Assembly: GCA_004026145.2 (NCBI GenBank)
Contig: CP034992.1
Coordinates: forward strand, 17,754,603 to 17,818,602
Reading direction: 5' to 3'
DNA length: 64,000 bases
From: Takifugu bimaculatus
Lineage: Eukaryota; Chordata; Actinopteri; Tetraodontiformes; Tetraodontidae
This document shows, one piece after another, positions 1 through 12,200 of the stretch. Under the pieces are notes generated by a model, which had not been told where the DNA came from, did not search any database, and worked only from the letters and a program-made list of their open reading frames with translations. The position numbers and the translations under genes were made by a program. The stretch's first letter is position 1; each line of letters opens with the position of its first letter.

Positions 1-71
1 ATGACCTAACGTGACACTGTGAAACTGCAAATCGTTTTATACTGATGAAATGATTTTATGTATGACTTCCT

Positions 72-89
72 AATAAAGCTGTAAATAAA
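72..89 (+). terminator. Possible poly(A) signals of a gene to the left
   Basis: Two AATAAA hexamers stand 12 bases apart at 72-77 and 84-89, in AT-rich sequence at the very left edge. This could be the 3' end of a + strand gene whose body lies outside the window. No coding sequence is visible to support it, and AATAAA occurs by chance in AT-rich DNA. Confidence 0.25.
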
Positions 90-873
90 AGAAGAGGGTG
101 CTGGTTTATGCTTCTGCCGTGCATTATTCCGTAGAATCACTTATGAGGGAACTTCCAGTTTGAGAGGGTTGTTCTGTTCACTGTTTCACTGGAGCACAAT
201 GAGTAAAAGAGCTGTTAGCAGGGCTGCTGGACAACCTCACTCTTGTTCTTTAGCAGTTCCCCTGTGAGGAACCAGAGTTTTAAAGGGATGGTTCAGCTTT
301 TACCTGTGAAAAGTGTCTGGTAGACCCTGAATCTTCACCCACGTCTCCAACGAGAGAGTGGACGGTAAAAATGGGTCTGAATTTTCCTTTTTATGGTGAA
401 CTTCTGCTATTAGCCAACACCAGGAGGAGAGTTTAGAGGATGGGATGAGGTTCCTGCCTTTAAAGCAGCAGTGCGGCATCATGGGTGTTTATCGGTCCCT
501 CCAACCGCCTGCTGACATTTGCCTGCTGGGTTTGGCTTGGTTTAAATGTGGTTACAGTCAGGTTAGAGAGCTGGGACTGTCAACAATCTGACATCACCAA
601 TTTCCCATGATTCCAGAGGAGTGACACGCGGAGGAGTGACGCATTTAGTCTGAAAACTGGCAACAATTCCTGTGGGGTTCCACGCCACTCGTCCCATTTG
701 GGCTCTGCTTTCCCAGACGACACGCAATCTGTGCAAATTGCTGTGATGAGACAACATTCCTTGATAAATGTTCATGCACTTTAAAGCCTCAGTCAAAACA
801 AGCATCATTTAAAGAAAGATTTTTGCAATCATTTGAAACAAAAAGCCTCACCAGATTCTGCCACCCAGAATCT

Positions 874-894
874 GGGGGGGGGGGGGGGGGGGGG
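874..894 (+). repeat. Poly-G tract (21 G)
   Basis: There are 21 consecutive G residues on the + strand, in non-coding sequence upstream of itga5. Such runs form G-quadruplexes in vitro and are length-unstable, so the exact count may vary between individuals or be a sequencing approximation. Confidence 0.9.
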
Positions 895-2450
895 TGCTGT
901 GGTTTGGCTGCAGGAACTGTAAAATCACAAGAGGACCAAAATGATCTATAAGAATAATATAATTGTAGGTAGTTCACTGTTGTTTGGAAAGACCCCTTTG
1001 AATTTCTAAATTCTCAGGAAACTTATATAAACCTAATTCCACTTTGTGGCTGGATCCTGTGTGGTTATTATGGTATTTTATGGTCTTGTTTTTACTTTCT
1101 TCTCCATGTGACTTGTTTACTGCTGCCACATTGTTTCAAGTTGTCGGTTCCAGTTGGTGCTGGATGCAATTAGCCGCACGTTGGGCCAAATTAAAAGCTT
1201 TTTCTTGTTGGAAAGGTCACAATTTCCATCCCCAACACAGCCAAGGAAGCCTCTCCTTCAGGTAGAAATCCAAGAGTAGCTCTAGGTGTGAGTATTGAAC
1301 AGTCAGAGTGGGAGAATCAGCTCCGCTGTGAACAGACACTGTTGTTCAACTATTGAACGAAGCCTCTTTCTCTCAGACGTCTGTTTCCTCTTTGCTAACC
1401 TCGTGCTGTTCTCTGTGTTTATGCTGTCAAGTTTCCCTGGCGGCTGCTCCGGGGAATAGGCGTGTAGGTTACATCAGGAGAACTGCTGGGGTTCATTTAT
1501 TTGTCACGTTGAGAGGGCGGCAGCTCGTAGATAAACTTGAACACATTCTCTGGGAGTGACGTTGCTCCTCTGCTCGGCCAGATTCATGCAAATACCGTCC
1601 TGCTTAATGTTTAACAAGAAAGGGACAAAAACGCTGGGACAAAAACCCTGGAAAACGAGAGGCGCAATCTTTAATCTTTATTTCTTCCTGTAACAATATA
1701 CTTTTCCTCTCCCTCGGCACTAATGGAGATTAGAGGTCAGGGAGAGGTCAGAGGTCATGCTCGAAAACACACAAACATTCATGGAGCTGGTTTTTGTTCC
1801 AGCCTGATGACACAGGAACCGTTTTTTTTATCATCTTTCCCTCTGAAAGCCAGCTGGACACTAGAAATGCTGCATGAGCTGACTGTTGTAAGTCCTGATT
1901 CCTTCTTGCTTCATCACCATCACAATTTTTCACGCTAAATAAGGTCCATTTGCTGAACGATTGCTTTTAGTAAACAAGTCAACAGCCAACACGATACGAA
2001 TCAATTTCCTCTTAATATCTGAGGCAATGACCCTCCGGACAGGAAAGGGAAAATCCAAAATTTGTCCACCAGCTACTGTCATATGTTCTGCAGCACTTTT
2101 CATCTTATATGTAACACTTGACCTTAATCGTAACAGGTAAATAAAACACTTCACTGTTGAGAATACAGCAGTTCTGGGTTTAATCTGTTTTTAACCGTAT
2201 AAACATGGCACTAATTGTAAACATGCATAATAAATCTCCCCAGGCCGTCGTCAACGCCGACATGTTGCACCTGTTTTATGGCTCATCGTCCACGCAGGAA
2301 TTGCTGTTTGGGGTGTTTAATTACACCACTGGTTGATATGACGCACATCTGGATAGAATATATGGATTAAATGTAATTACTCATCCTGTATTAGAATTGG
2401 ATCCCTCAATGAGTTTATAGTGGTTAGAGGCAATGATCAGGAGACTTCCT

Positions 2451-2501
2451 GTGTGTGTGTGTATGTGTGCGTGTGTGTGTGTGTGCGTGTGTGTGTGTGT
2501 T
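2451..2501 (+). repeat. GT-rich microsatellite
   Basis: An interrupted (GT)n array with GC and AT substitutions. It produces spurious cysteine/valine-rich open frames. Confidence 0.9.
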
Positions 2502-2630
2502 GTGGGCTTTGTGCAGGTATGTGTGTGCGTGCGCTCCTTCCTTCATCTTTGTGTCAGAGACAACATACAGACACTCATACAAGGTGTGAGTTATGTCTCC
2601 TATCACTGTTACTTTGAAATGATGCAGACC

Positions 2631-2674
2631 TGTGTGTGTGTGTGTGTGTGCGTGTGTGTATGTCTGTGTGTGTC
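2631..2674 (+). repeat. GT-rich microsatellite
   Basis: An interrupted (TG)n array about 80 bases before the 9-mer minisatellite. Confidence 0.9.
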
Positions 2675-2753
2675 GTGGGGGGGTGCTGGTCTTGCCCAGA
2701 AAGACATAAATAAAATCACCCACCACTGGTGATTTGGCTTGCCAAAAAAGGAT

Positions 2754-3702
2754 GTTGCTCCTGTTGCTCCTGTTGCTTCTGTTGCTCCTGTTGCTCCTGT
2801 TGCTTCTGTTGCTCCTGTTGCTCCTGTTGCTCCTGTTGCTTCTGTTGCTCCTGTTGCTCCTGTTGCTCCTGTTGCTCCTGTTGCTTCTGTTGCTCCTGTT
2901 GCTTCTGTTGCTCCTGTTGCTCCTGTTGCTCCTGTTGCTCCTGTTGCTTCTGTTGCTCCTGTTGCTCCTGTTGCTCCTGTTGCTTCTGTTGCTCATGTTG
3001 CTCCTGTTGCTCCTGTTGCTCCTGTTGCTTCTGTTGCTCATGTTGCTTCTGTTGCTCATGTTGCTTCTGTTGCTCATGTTGCTCCTGTTGCTCATGTTGC
3101 TCCTGTTGCTTCTGTTGCTCCTGTTGCTCATGTTGCGCCTGTTGCTTCTGTTGCTCCTGTTGCTCCTGTTGCTCATGTTGCTCATGTTGCTCATGTTGCT
3201 TCTGTTGCTCCTGTTGCTCCTGTTGCTCCTGTTGCTCATGTTGCTCCTGTTGCTTCTGTTGCTCCTGTTGCTCATGTTGCTCATGTTGCTCCTGTTGCTT
3301 CTGTTGCTCCTGTTGCTCCTGTTGCTCATGTTGCTCATGTTGCTTCTGTTGCTCCTGTTGCTCCTGTTGCTCATGTTTCCTTCTGTTGCTCATGTTGCTT
3401 CTGTTGCTCATGTTGCTCCTGTTGCTTCTGTTGCTCCTGTTGCTCATGTTGCTCCTGTTGCTTCTGTTGCTCATGTTGCTTCTGTTGCTCATGTTGCTCT
3501 TGTTGCTCTTGTTGCTCCTGTTGCTCATGTTGCTGTTGCTCATGTTGCTTCTGTTGCTCATGTTGCTCCTGTTGCTCATGTTGCTTCTGTTGCTCATATT
3601 GCTCCTGTTGCTGTTGCTCCTGTTGCTCATGTTGCTTCTGTTGCTCATGTTGCTCCTGTTGCTGTTGCTCCTGTTGCTCATGTTGCTGTTGCTCATGTTG
3701 CG
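2754..3702 (+). repeat. 9-bp minisatellite of TTGCTCCTG-type units
   Basis: About 950 bp of tandem 9-mers, with variants TTGCTCCTG, TTGCTTCTG and TTGCTCATG. Occasional 6-base units (TTGCTG) become common toward the right end, from about 3530. There is no stop in several frames of both strands, which yields artificial proteins of 316-353 residues made of Leu, Cys-Cys-Ser, Ala-Pro-Val, Gln-Glu-Gln or Ser-Asn-Arg repeats. No splice-supported gene surrounds it and openness in many frames is a direct result of the unit, so I call it a non-coding tandem repeat. The CTC variants dominate on the left and the ATG variants on the right, a gradient expected of local expansion. Confidence 0.93.
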
Positions 3703-3897
3703 AGTGAAAACCTTGCAACACATGCAGCTGTGACAGTTTTCAATACTAATGACAAAGGTCCTTATGTGTAAATGCATTAGAAAATAAACTTTTTGTTGTA
3801 GATTTTATGAATGGAACGTGCGTGAATTGACACGTGCACGTGCAGTATGTGTAGAAACCAAAAATGGCGCTCAATCGTGGTGCAGTTCAGGATTTGT

Positions 3898-3911
3898 GCC
3901 AGTAGGGGTCA
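3898..3911 (+). promoter_or_regulatory. Possible CTCF-type motif
   Basis: CCAGTAGGGGTCAG agrees with the vertebrate CTCF core consensus (CCASYAGRKGGCRS) at 13 of 14 positions. It lies 1.4 kb upstream of the itga5 start. This is a motif match only, with no evidence of binding. Confidence 0.25.
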
Positions 3912-4299
3912 GTGAAATCAATGTACTGTAACGCTGAACTGTTTTAATTTTAAAAAATACCGTGTTATTATAATGTTTTAAAGGACTAAACTGCCTATAT
4001 TGACCCGTTTCATCCTTATGATGCCAACAGCTTCACTTCTACCTACAGCACTTGTATAGATTTTTAAAGCATATCCCAGAGAATAAATAGAAAGGGTCGA
4101 TTTTAAACCCAACAGAAGAGACGTTGGCATTTGTAAGGAAAGTAACAGCATTAAGGTTTCCCAACATGTTGTTGTGCTTCTGTGCCATGAGAAAACCTGA
4201 CAAACTCTGACAGAGAAAACTCTCTTTGTCTGGCCTTTATTGCCTTTGGCAGGCACTGCTTGACTCGCATTTTTTTTTAAATGTAGAGGCCCTCTTTTC

Positions 4300-4301
<2 letters not shown>

Positions 4302-4337
<36 letters not shown>
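4302..4337 (+). repeat. CA microsatellite
   Basis: A nearly pure (CA)n array of about 16 units. Confidence 0.93.
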
Positions 4338-5090
4338 GAGCAGATGTGTAGGACGCTTAGCAAGTTCAGTTCCAGCACAGTGATGAGAGATGGAGCTGGA
4401 GATTGATGTGTGTGGAGTTTCCAGGTTTAGTCACACTTAATTTTGCCCTGACATGTATTTTTGAACAATGCCAGGACTCCCTGACAGTCAGCAACTTCTG
4501 GGCCTTTTCTGGCCCACGATACTTTGAGTTCAGATTTTGTACATTGTGAAGTTTTGTCCAGGTGAAGATGCGAATGTTTCCTTGCGATTTTGCCTTTATT
4601 GACTGCTGCGGTTGCTGGTTCAACATTAAATTAACACAGATCCCCCTTGAAGATGTGGGGGAAAGTCAAAACATGTGACAAACACTCTCAAAAATGTGTT
4701 TTTGTAGGAAAGACAGCGCCACATTTCTCATGTTTGATGTCCTTTTCAGCAGTGATGCTGTGAGCTGGTCAGTAATGTCAGTAATGTCAGTAATGTTACA
4801 CCACAACAAAACGTCTCAGTTCGGTTTTCAGAGGGAATATCTGATACTCCTCAACACTGAGTCATCCAGCCTGGAGTATTTTTACAGCCCAGCACATCTG
4901 TTTAAAAAAAAAAAAACAGTTAAATGTGGTTGCTCTGCTTTTTAAACCAGCTCTTTTAGATTGATACTCGCACCAAGTCACGACTTGGGGTCATTTTATG
5001 ATTTCTTCGTGTGGAACCGAACCTTGACGCGTTTCATGGGTTGTGTTTGGGCAGCAGATTGTAATTTTTAAACTCCACCCCAGCGAGACT

Positions 5091-5310
5091 CTCCTCCTCC
5101 TCCTCCTCCTCCTCCTCCTTCCCTTTTCCGTCGGGCTCTGTCCTGCCCTGCCTTCACATTTCTGCGCTCTCTGCGGGGCAGCACACCGGACCTGCGGGCG
5201 CGGATCACCGATGACCTGCACGCACACTGCCGCGCGTAAAGAACGGCACAGATGATGCGTGTTTGGCTTCAGCTGTTCAATGAGACAGAAAACGCGCAGA
5301 AAAAGAGATG
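5091..5310 (+). promoter_or_regulatory. itga5: itga5 5' UTR / promoter-proximal region
   Basis: The 200 bases before the itga5 start codon turn GC- and CpG-rich, unlike the AT-rich flank. They begin with a (CTC)n tract at 5091-5119 that could be a GA/CT-type promoter element. No TATA box is evident at a convincing distance. Two adjacent ATGs at 5252 and 5255 open a 21-codon upstream frame that runs past the main ATG and stops at 5315-5317. The transcription start cannot be placed from sequence alone. Confidence 0.45.
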
Positions 5311-5507
5311 GACATAGTTCGTGGACTTTTCTCTTGCCGGCCCCGGGGTGGATGTTGTCGGCGCGCCGTGTGGTGTGTACCTGTAGTGGCGCTTCTGCTG
5401 CGTCTTTGCGCGGCGTTTAACTTGGATGAGCAGCAGCGCGTCGTTTTCAGCGGACAGCGGGGAAGTTATTTCGGCTACTCGGTGGAGTTTTTCAACAACT
5501 CATCCAG
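5308..5507 (+). CDS. itga5: itga5 exon 1: signal peptide and mature N-terminus
   Basis: The exon encodes residues 1-66 plus two bases. Residues 1-36 are a signal peptide: an arginine-containing head, then a hydrophobic core (VPVVALLLRLCAA). The mature chain starts at F37 with FNLD, the conserved first residues of RGD-binding integrin alpha chains, and leads into the first propeller blade (GSYFGYSVEF). The ATG at 5308 has A at -3 and G at +4 and is the only start that gives a signal peptide. Intron 1 (5508-9072, 3.6 kb) is the largest of the gene, as is usual for a first intron. Confidence 0.93.
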
Positions 5508-6188
5508 GTAGGGGCTGCTCACGTTTTTACAAACCGCCCCTTACGCATTCGGTTGTTGCTGGTGTGTTGCGTAAAAGACTTTTAATCAATATTAATCAAC
5601 AGAAAACTGCGGGCGCATCAACGCAAAAAGCATCAACAAAATCTAGCAAACCACGCTGCTGGAATCATCTCATAACGAGGAAGAATATTAGAAGGTCTCT
5701 GATTGCAGTCGGATTTTGGTTTAAAGGGATCGTAAACTCAAAAATGACCCCGTCAAAGGGGTTTCTGAGGTCATATTCAGCTCACTGTTGCTACACACGA
5801 GTAATCAGCTGATCACATGTAAGCACAAACACCAGGATGACAGAATATCAATAAGAAAACATGAAATTTGGATTTTCTGTCTCGTATGAAGAAAGGGATC
5901 CTGGACATTTGGTATTAAAGTATTTTTAATTTTATGGAAAACTTTTTATGGGTAAACTATGTCTTCCATATCATCTATTTACTTGATTGATTGATTGCTA
6001 GATGTGCAGGGACTAAACCAGGTTATCAGTCTGTTTACTAAACCAATTTTAACTAATCAGAACTTTTAGCATTTTTCAATATCTTGACACCTTTGACTCT
6101 CTGTCCCTCTATCTCAGGGTCTCTCTGTCTCTGTCTGTCTCTCTCTCTGTCTCTCTCTCTCACACACACACGTGCACACGTGCGCGAG

Positions 6189-6231
<43 letters not shown>

Positions 6232-9200
6232 CCTGGATTCCGGCCCCAGTTTGATTGAAAACAGCCACATTGCGTGACTCAGATAAAGGGTTTTAACCTG
6301 ATGTCCTGAATATGAACTAACGAGACAGAAGGAGGTGACGAGCTGCTGCGCAAGACCAGACACACTCTTTTATTTACAAAGATGTCTCTATGGTACACAA
6401 GAAAACTGGGGCTTTATGGTGTTTTATATGCTACATAAGGAGCTGCAGTTGGAGCATTTGTGCATTTAGTTATTTGTCCAAACATCCTTAAAGAGCTACA
6501 AAAGGACTTGGTCGTGGAGGAACAGAGACATGGTGTAGTCAGGGGTTCTAGGATGGGGAGGACCCTGAGGTTCCTCATGTGGGCATGTGATGCTCCTTCT
6601 GGGATGATCGTGGTTCAGATTTGATCTGAGAAGCTTTCAGAACTGCTGTCATATAAAGAACTTGTGACACACAGACGGAGAAAGGAGCCAGAGTTACCGC
6701 CTTCTGTCATCTCTGTTGGGCTGTAGATGTGAGACTAGATGTGATTAATGCTATATAACGTAATCTCAGGCAAAAGTCAAGCAGAATCGCTTGCCACACT
6801 CTATTGAAGACAAATGTTTTCAACACTAACTTTTGAAAATACCCTCTGAAGCAGTAAAGGAGAAATTAGTAAATTGATTCCTCCAAGAATGTGTGATGAC
6901 ACTGCTGGAACACAGAATGTTGCATAGTTCCGCCTCTTGCAGCGGTCAAATACCTTCTCAGCCAGCTGTTCGCAGCTGTCAGAGCTGTGCGACCCCTGTC
7001 TGAGGACTCAGCGTATGATAAAAACAGCAACCTCAGGCTTGTCATCTGCTGCTTCTTCTGTGACAGAGCAGTTATCAGAGTTATCATAACCTGTTGGTCA
7101 GCAGAACACTGGACCATGTTTGCTAGCTGCTCCTCTACCTGTGCAGATTATTGCTGTTCCAGTTGTATCTTATCAGCCGTGTCTCAGCTTTCTACTGCTA
7201 ACAGTGGATTAGACTGAGCCTAAGATGATCTCCATTTGCCTAACTAAGCTTGCTGATGTTAGAGAACATATTTTCCAGCAATTGCAGGTTGAGTTTTCTC
7301 CATTTTGTAGCCATTAGACCCCCGTTAGTCTGGGTGCAGCAAACTCACAAGACTAATATTCCTGTTGGAAATTGCCGCGAGAGTATTCCATCGTGATCCT
7401 TGTCTGGTTGTGCACAAACAATGCAGTTGGAAAAGGATCCGGAATGATTTGGGTCTGCTGACGGGATTGCCCGTCCATGCTGTCATGCATTCTCCCAATT
7501 ACCAGATTGTTGGTCTGAGGGGAGCCTTGTTAAAGTTGCTTACCGCCATCTCTGTTGGCCCTCAACACGCGTGTGAACTTTACGTTGGGACAGAGTAACA
7601 TGCATTTTCATGGCCCACCTCAATCAGAGTCTTAAACCAGAAGATGTCTTACAACACAAACTAAATTCAGTCTGTGTGTAAACTGTTGTTGATACCAACT
7701 ATAATCTAAGAAATGTGATGTTTTTAAGTATGACCACATTGATAGCAATTATGCTAATATGGCCCTTGTGTGACTTACATAGCTGTAATAAATAGTCGTT
7801 CTTGAGTTACATGAATATTCTCGATTCACCTTAAATCTCACCAACCTCTTTATTAAATGTAAAGAGTAAAACACTGAGGTTTCCACCACAGTTCCACAGT
7901 AAAGTCATCCCAGCCATAACTGTGTACCTCAGTCGGTCAGAGGCAGAATCTGGACAGCTACTGTAAAAGTGTGGTATTTCACTCAGAGTTAATATTTATC
8001 TTTGTAATTCAGACTTTAGTTCATGCAAACACAAGATAAATTAGAGTTATTTCATTCTTGGCCACCCACTGATGTACTATTCATAAACCAAACACAGCAG
8101 ATAGATATCTGTCTCATTTATTATTACAGCTACTACAACAACCTCGATTAAAATCACTACTTTCCAGTTATTCTCTCCTGAATTGAAGTTGTTTTCATGA
8201 CCCTCTGCCACTTTTATGATGTCACATTAAGAGGCAAACAATACACACATACATTATTACATTTAATCAATGTTAGCCGGATAAATAGTGTTTTGAAGAA
8301 ATGAAGTAGAACCTAACAAAGTAGAATTCACCAGCCCATAAATCCTCCCTCACAAATTACATGTTCCATCCTTGACCTCGCTGCACCTCCAAGTCATCTC
8401 CCGTTGAGCAGATGTTTGTGCCAATTTGAAGCAAAGGAATTCTTAGTGCAGGTCTCAACGCAAGCGTCCGTTGTCACGATGCTGCACATTAACTGCATTT
8501 TATTAACTTACAAATCCACACATGCAGAGATCACAGGGAGTGGCTAAAGGCTCCAAGTCCTGGGCTGCTTGAATAGAAAGCCACTAAAAGCCCACACTGA
8601 TGTCAGAGGAGGAGCTGTGGAGTGAGAGGTTTATAAGGAAAACTCATCCAGCCATGTAAATATTCATCCTCTGCATTCCAGACTATTTGAGGGAAGGGGA
8701 TCACAGAGTCTGCCTGATATCTGCTAATGTCATCAGTCACCACTGTCTTCAGTTTCCCCGAGCACTCCCCCCCAGAAACCTTAAAAGCATCACCAAAGTA
8801 ATGCTGCAGAAACAGTCACACACTCACAGAGACAGCCATCAACTGAGGGAGCGCATGAATCTTTCTTACCTTCATTATGGTTCCAACCATAAAATGTGTA
8901 CATTTTTAGTGCAAACCTGGTTGTTTAAGAATGAAAAACAATGGTGATTTTTTCATCATTTTAAACCCGGGGGACGACTTTTATCCTTTCGGCTGCATAC
9001 ACCAGCACGATTTATCCAAAATAAGAAGCTGTGTAGAGCTCCTATTATTTCCTCCTTTCTGCTTAGTTTCAGTATTTTGATCGGTGCTCCCAAGGCCAAC
9101 ACCAGCCAGCCCGACATTGTGGAAGGAGGAGCTGTGTATTTGTGTCCGTGGAGCCAGACCAACTGCAGCATTGTCAACTTTGACACGGAAGGTAGGCTGT

Positions 9201-12200
9201 CTCCTTAAGGGAGAACTAACGCTTATTTCCCTTTGGAGCCAAACTGTACCTTCGAATCCCAGAGTCAGGATGTTCCTCACCCTCATATAGTGACTTTCAG
9301 TGTTCCAGGGTACAAAACTGAACCTTGAGACAGAGTTGTGCCGTAGAATCGCGCGTGTGGCCAACTGACCATAAAAGTGGTTGAAGAAGCAGGAGGCAGC
9401 GTCCTGACTGACACTCCTGTGTTTGACCCTCAGGTCAAAAGTGCAGCTCCCCGCCTCCTTTGAACAGTTATAGTTAATTCCATATGGTCACAACCTCTGT
9501 TACAAATCTGCCCCGTGATAAAAGGAAATACTCTGGAAAGAAAGGTCTCGCTGCTTCGCTGCAGCTCCTGATCCAGCCGCTCTCTCCTTCCCTCGAATTC
9601 AGCCTTTGATGCCTCTGCTGTGTTTTAATGGTGGTCGAGGACGGGGAGGTCTCCACTTTGGGTCGCGGGCCGCTTACACTATTTGCAGAAAGCTTTGATT
9701 TCCTGTCGGCCTCCAACCCAGAGTTTGTGCTGTTTAATTAGGTCCGAGTCATTACGGGGACGAGGACCCCAGAGGGCCCGGACTGCCCCGAGCTCTGCGA
9801 GCAAAATAATCGCATTCATCACAACTGCAGGAAGCGATAAGGACCACCGTTTGAGGATCACAGGGCCTAAATGATTGTACACTAACATGCCAATATAAAC
9901 TGGCAGTTTCTGGAGCTGCGTGCACAAGCGCACACCTACGGTCTGTTTACCGACCGTGTCTGCCGACTGCGTCTGGATGAGGAGCAGAAGGAGATATTTC
10001 AGCCCTTCCTTCCCCTCACTAGTCTTGGATTTCCCATGAGAGGGTTCAGGGCTCGCCGTGTGTTTGTAGACGCTGCCCAGACGCTCGTTAACCCAACAGG
10101 CACGCCAAGTGGTAGCAACACACAGCAGACGGGACGGGCAGGAAACATGCCATGTGCGCGTGCTTCAGCTGGGAAGGCAGGATTCACGAAAGGCTTTGAG
10201 GGCGGTGACGACTTTTCAAGGATGCTGAATGAGGGGCGGTGACTGTTTTGTTGAAAGGAAATTGGTTTTTACTAAGAAGAGACAATGATCAATGACTAAA
10301 ATAAAATAGAAATTAAAAATTTGGCACACGTGCACCCAGTCGCGCACACTCGCCTGTGGCATCCTGCCAGGGCCTCTCGTCAGAACAGACCCCGACACAT
10401 GAAGGAAGAGTGCAGGAAGCGTCTTCATAAAAGCTCCGACGCCTCCAAAATTCCTGCACCGATTTCTCATCTTTTCTGTTAAAATGTGGTTTCGTTTCAG
10501 CATCCAGGAAACCTTTTTGGAATGCGTTTTTCCCCTTTTTTCTCTTCCAGGTGATCGGTATTTCTATATAAATGATGTGAACACTCAGGTTGAGTTCAAG
10601 TCCCGTCAGTGGTTTGGTGCTACAGTCCGTTCCCATGGTAACCGCATCCTGGTAAGAATAAGTGAGCGCGCCACCAGAGACGCTCATCTTCCAGCAGGAT
10701 TTTAATGGAGAGCTTAACACCTCATTATTAGCCGCGATACACAGCCTAATTTCTGACATTTCAACCTTTTTCTTCCATTTTAAAATGCGAGGTGTCCTCT
10801 TTGCTTCCCAGGCTTGTGCTCCCAGGTATTACTGGAGGACCGAACACAACACACCTTTTGCTGATGTTACTGGAACGTGCTTCCTCTCAGTGGACAGCCT
10901 GAAAACATTTGTGGAGTTCGCCCCCTGTCGGACAGGTGAGTTACTGCAACGATCAAATATATCCTCAAGATAATACACAGAAGGGGCAGGATCGCTTACA
11001 GAGGCAACAGTGCACAGAGCAGCCTGCGTCCCTCAAATGGAGGCAGTCACGCTGGAGATTGCTTCAGCTTTCACTTTTCCTGATTGTTTATTAGCGTTTC
11101 TCATGTTTTGTGCTGCTCGCTGCAGAACGGCATGGACCTGCTGGACAGGGCTATTGTCAGGGGGGCTTTAGCGCAGACTTTACCAAGGTAAGAAAAACAC
11201 TGACGGGAGTTTTCCTAGGAGCTCGCATGTTCTCCCGTCTCGATTAGCAGAGATTGTTTGAAGTGCTCGGTGACACGAACGCTCCTCAGCTCGGGCCGCT
11301 GCTGTGTGTTGCAGGACGGGAGGGTCGTGCTCGGGGGACCCGGCAGCTTTTACTGGCAAGGTGAGTGCTCAAGAATGTGGAACCGCCTGGGTTTTCTGAA
11401 GCCAAGGAAAAGGCGCTGAAAGCTACGACGGCCAACAGTTGACCTTTAACCTTTCTATGAAACACCGTTCCCGCAGGTCAGCTGATATCAGCCACCACAG
11501 AGGAGATCGTCAAAGCCTACTACCCATCCTACTTCCTGCTCTCTGTCGACGGGCAGATTCAGACGAGACAGGTGGAGGGCAGCTACGACGACAGTTACCT
11601 AGGTGAGTTATTATGGGCTGTCAGCTTCTTGGTCCTACTACCAACAAACTGCTTCCACCTAAAATCACGATGGAGCAATTTGTAGTATTTTTTTCCATTT
11701 CATTTCCATATTTTGTTGGATTTGGGAAATAGCTGCGTAAACTGTGAAACAGAAGTCAACCCAAAGATCGTAGCCTGACTTTGAACCCGTGCGTCCGTGC
11801 ACGTCTGTCCTGCAGGTTACTCTGTGGCTGCTGGGGAGTTCAGCGGGGATGGTGAAGAAGGTGAGGGTCATATTTACAGTACAGGGAACCAGCGTGCATG
11901 GATGGGTCCAGAGTTTAGTGACCCCTGAGCGCCTCTGTCAGTTATTCATCAGTTATTCTCACACCATGTGTCAATCATGCATTAATGTTAACAGATGCAC
12001 ACAAATGAAGAAGGTATGTGTTTTCACTCTGTTAAATATTTGTTCTTTTCTTCCCTCGGAGCAGATTTCGTCACAGGAGTCCCAAAAGGACTCATGCTGT
12101 ATGGTTTAGTAAGTGACCCGCATGTTTTGCTAGCACAGAATTCTACATACAGGATAGTGCACGTGCAATAACTAGAGCTGCAGAATGAACCATCGTAGCT

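Larger units (their letters stand above)
1..5090. other. Non-coding 5' flank of itga5
   Basis: I find no supportable gene here. The open frames are short, lack splice partners and do not resemble any family I know. The stretch holds possible poly(A) signals at the extreme left, a 21-base G run, two GT-rich arrays, a large 9-mer minisatellite and a CA array, each listed separately. The remainder is AT-rich unique-looking sequence. A distal itga5 regulatory element could lie here, but nothing in the sequence singles one out. Confidence 0.6.

Noticed and set aside
2754..3702. CRISPR-like array
   Set aside because: The repeats are contiguous 9-mers without spacers in a vertebrate genome; this is a minisatellite.
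2424..3777. Six long open frames (about 316-353 residues) on both strands
   Set aside because: All lie in the 9-mer minisatellite, encode pure repeats, and are open only because the unit has no stop codons. No splice sites or family resemblance support a gene.
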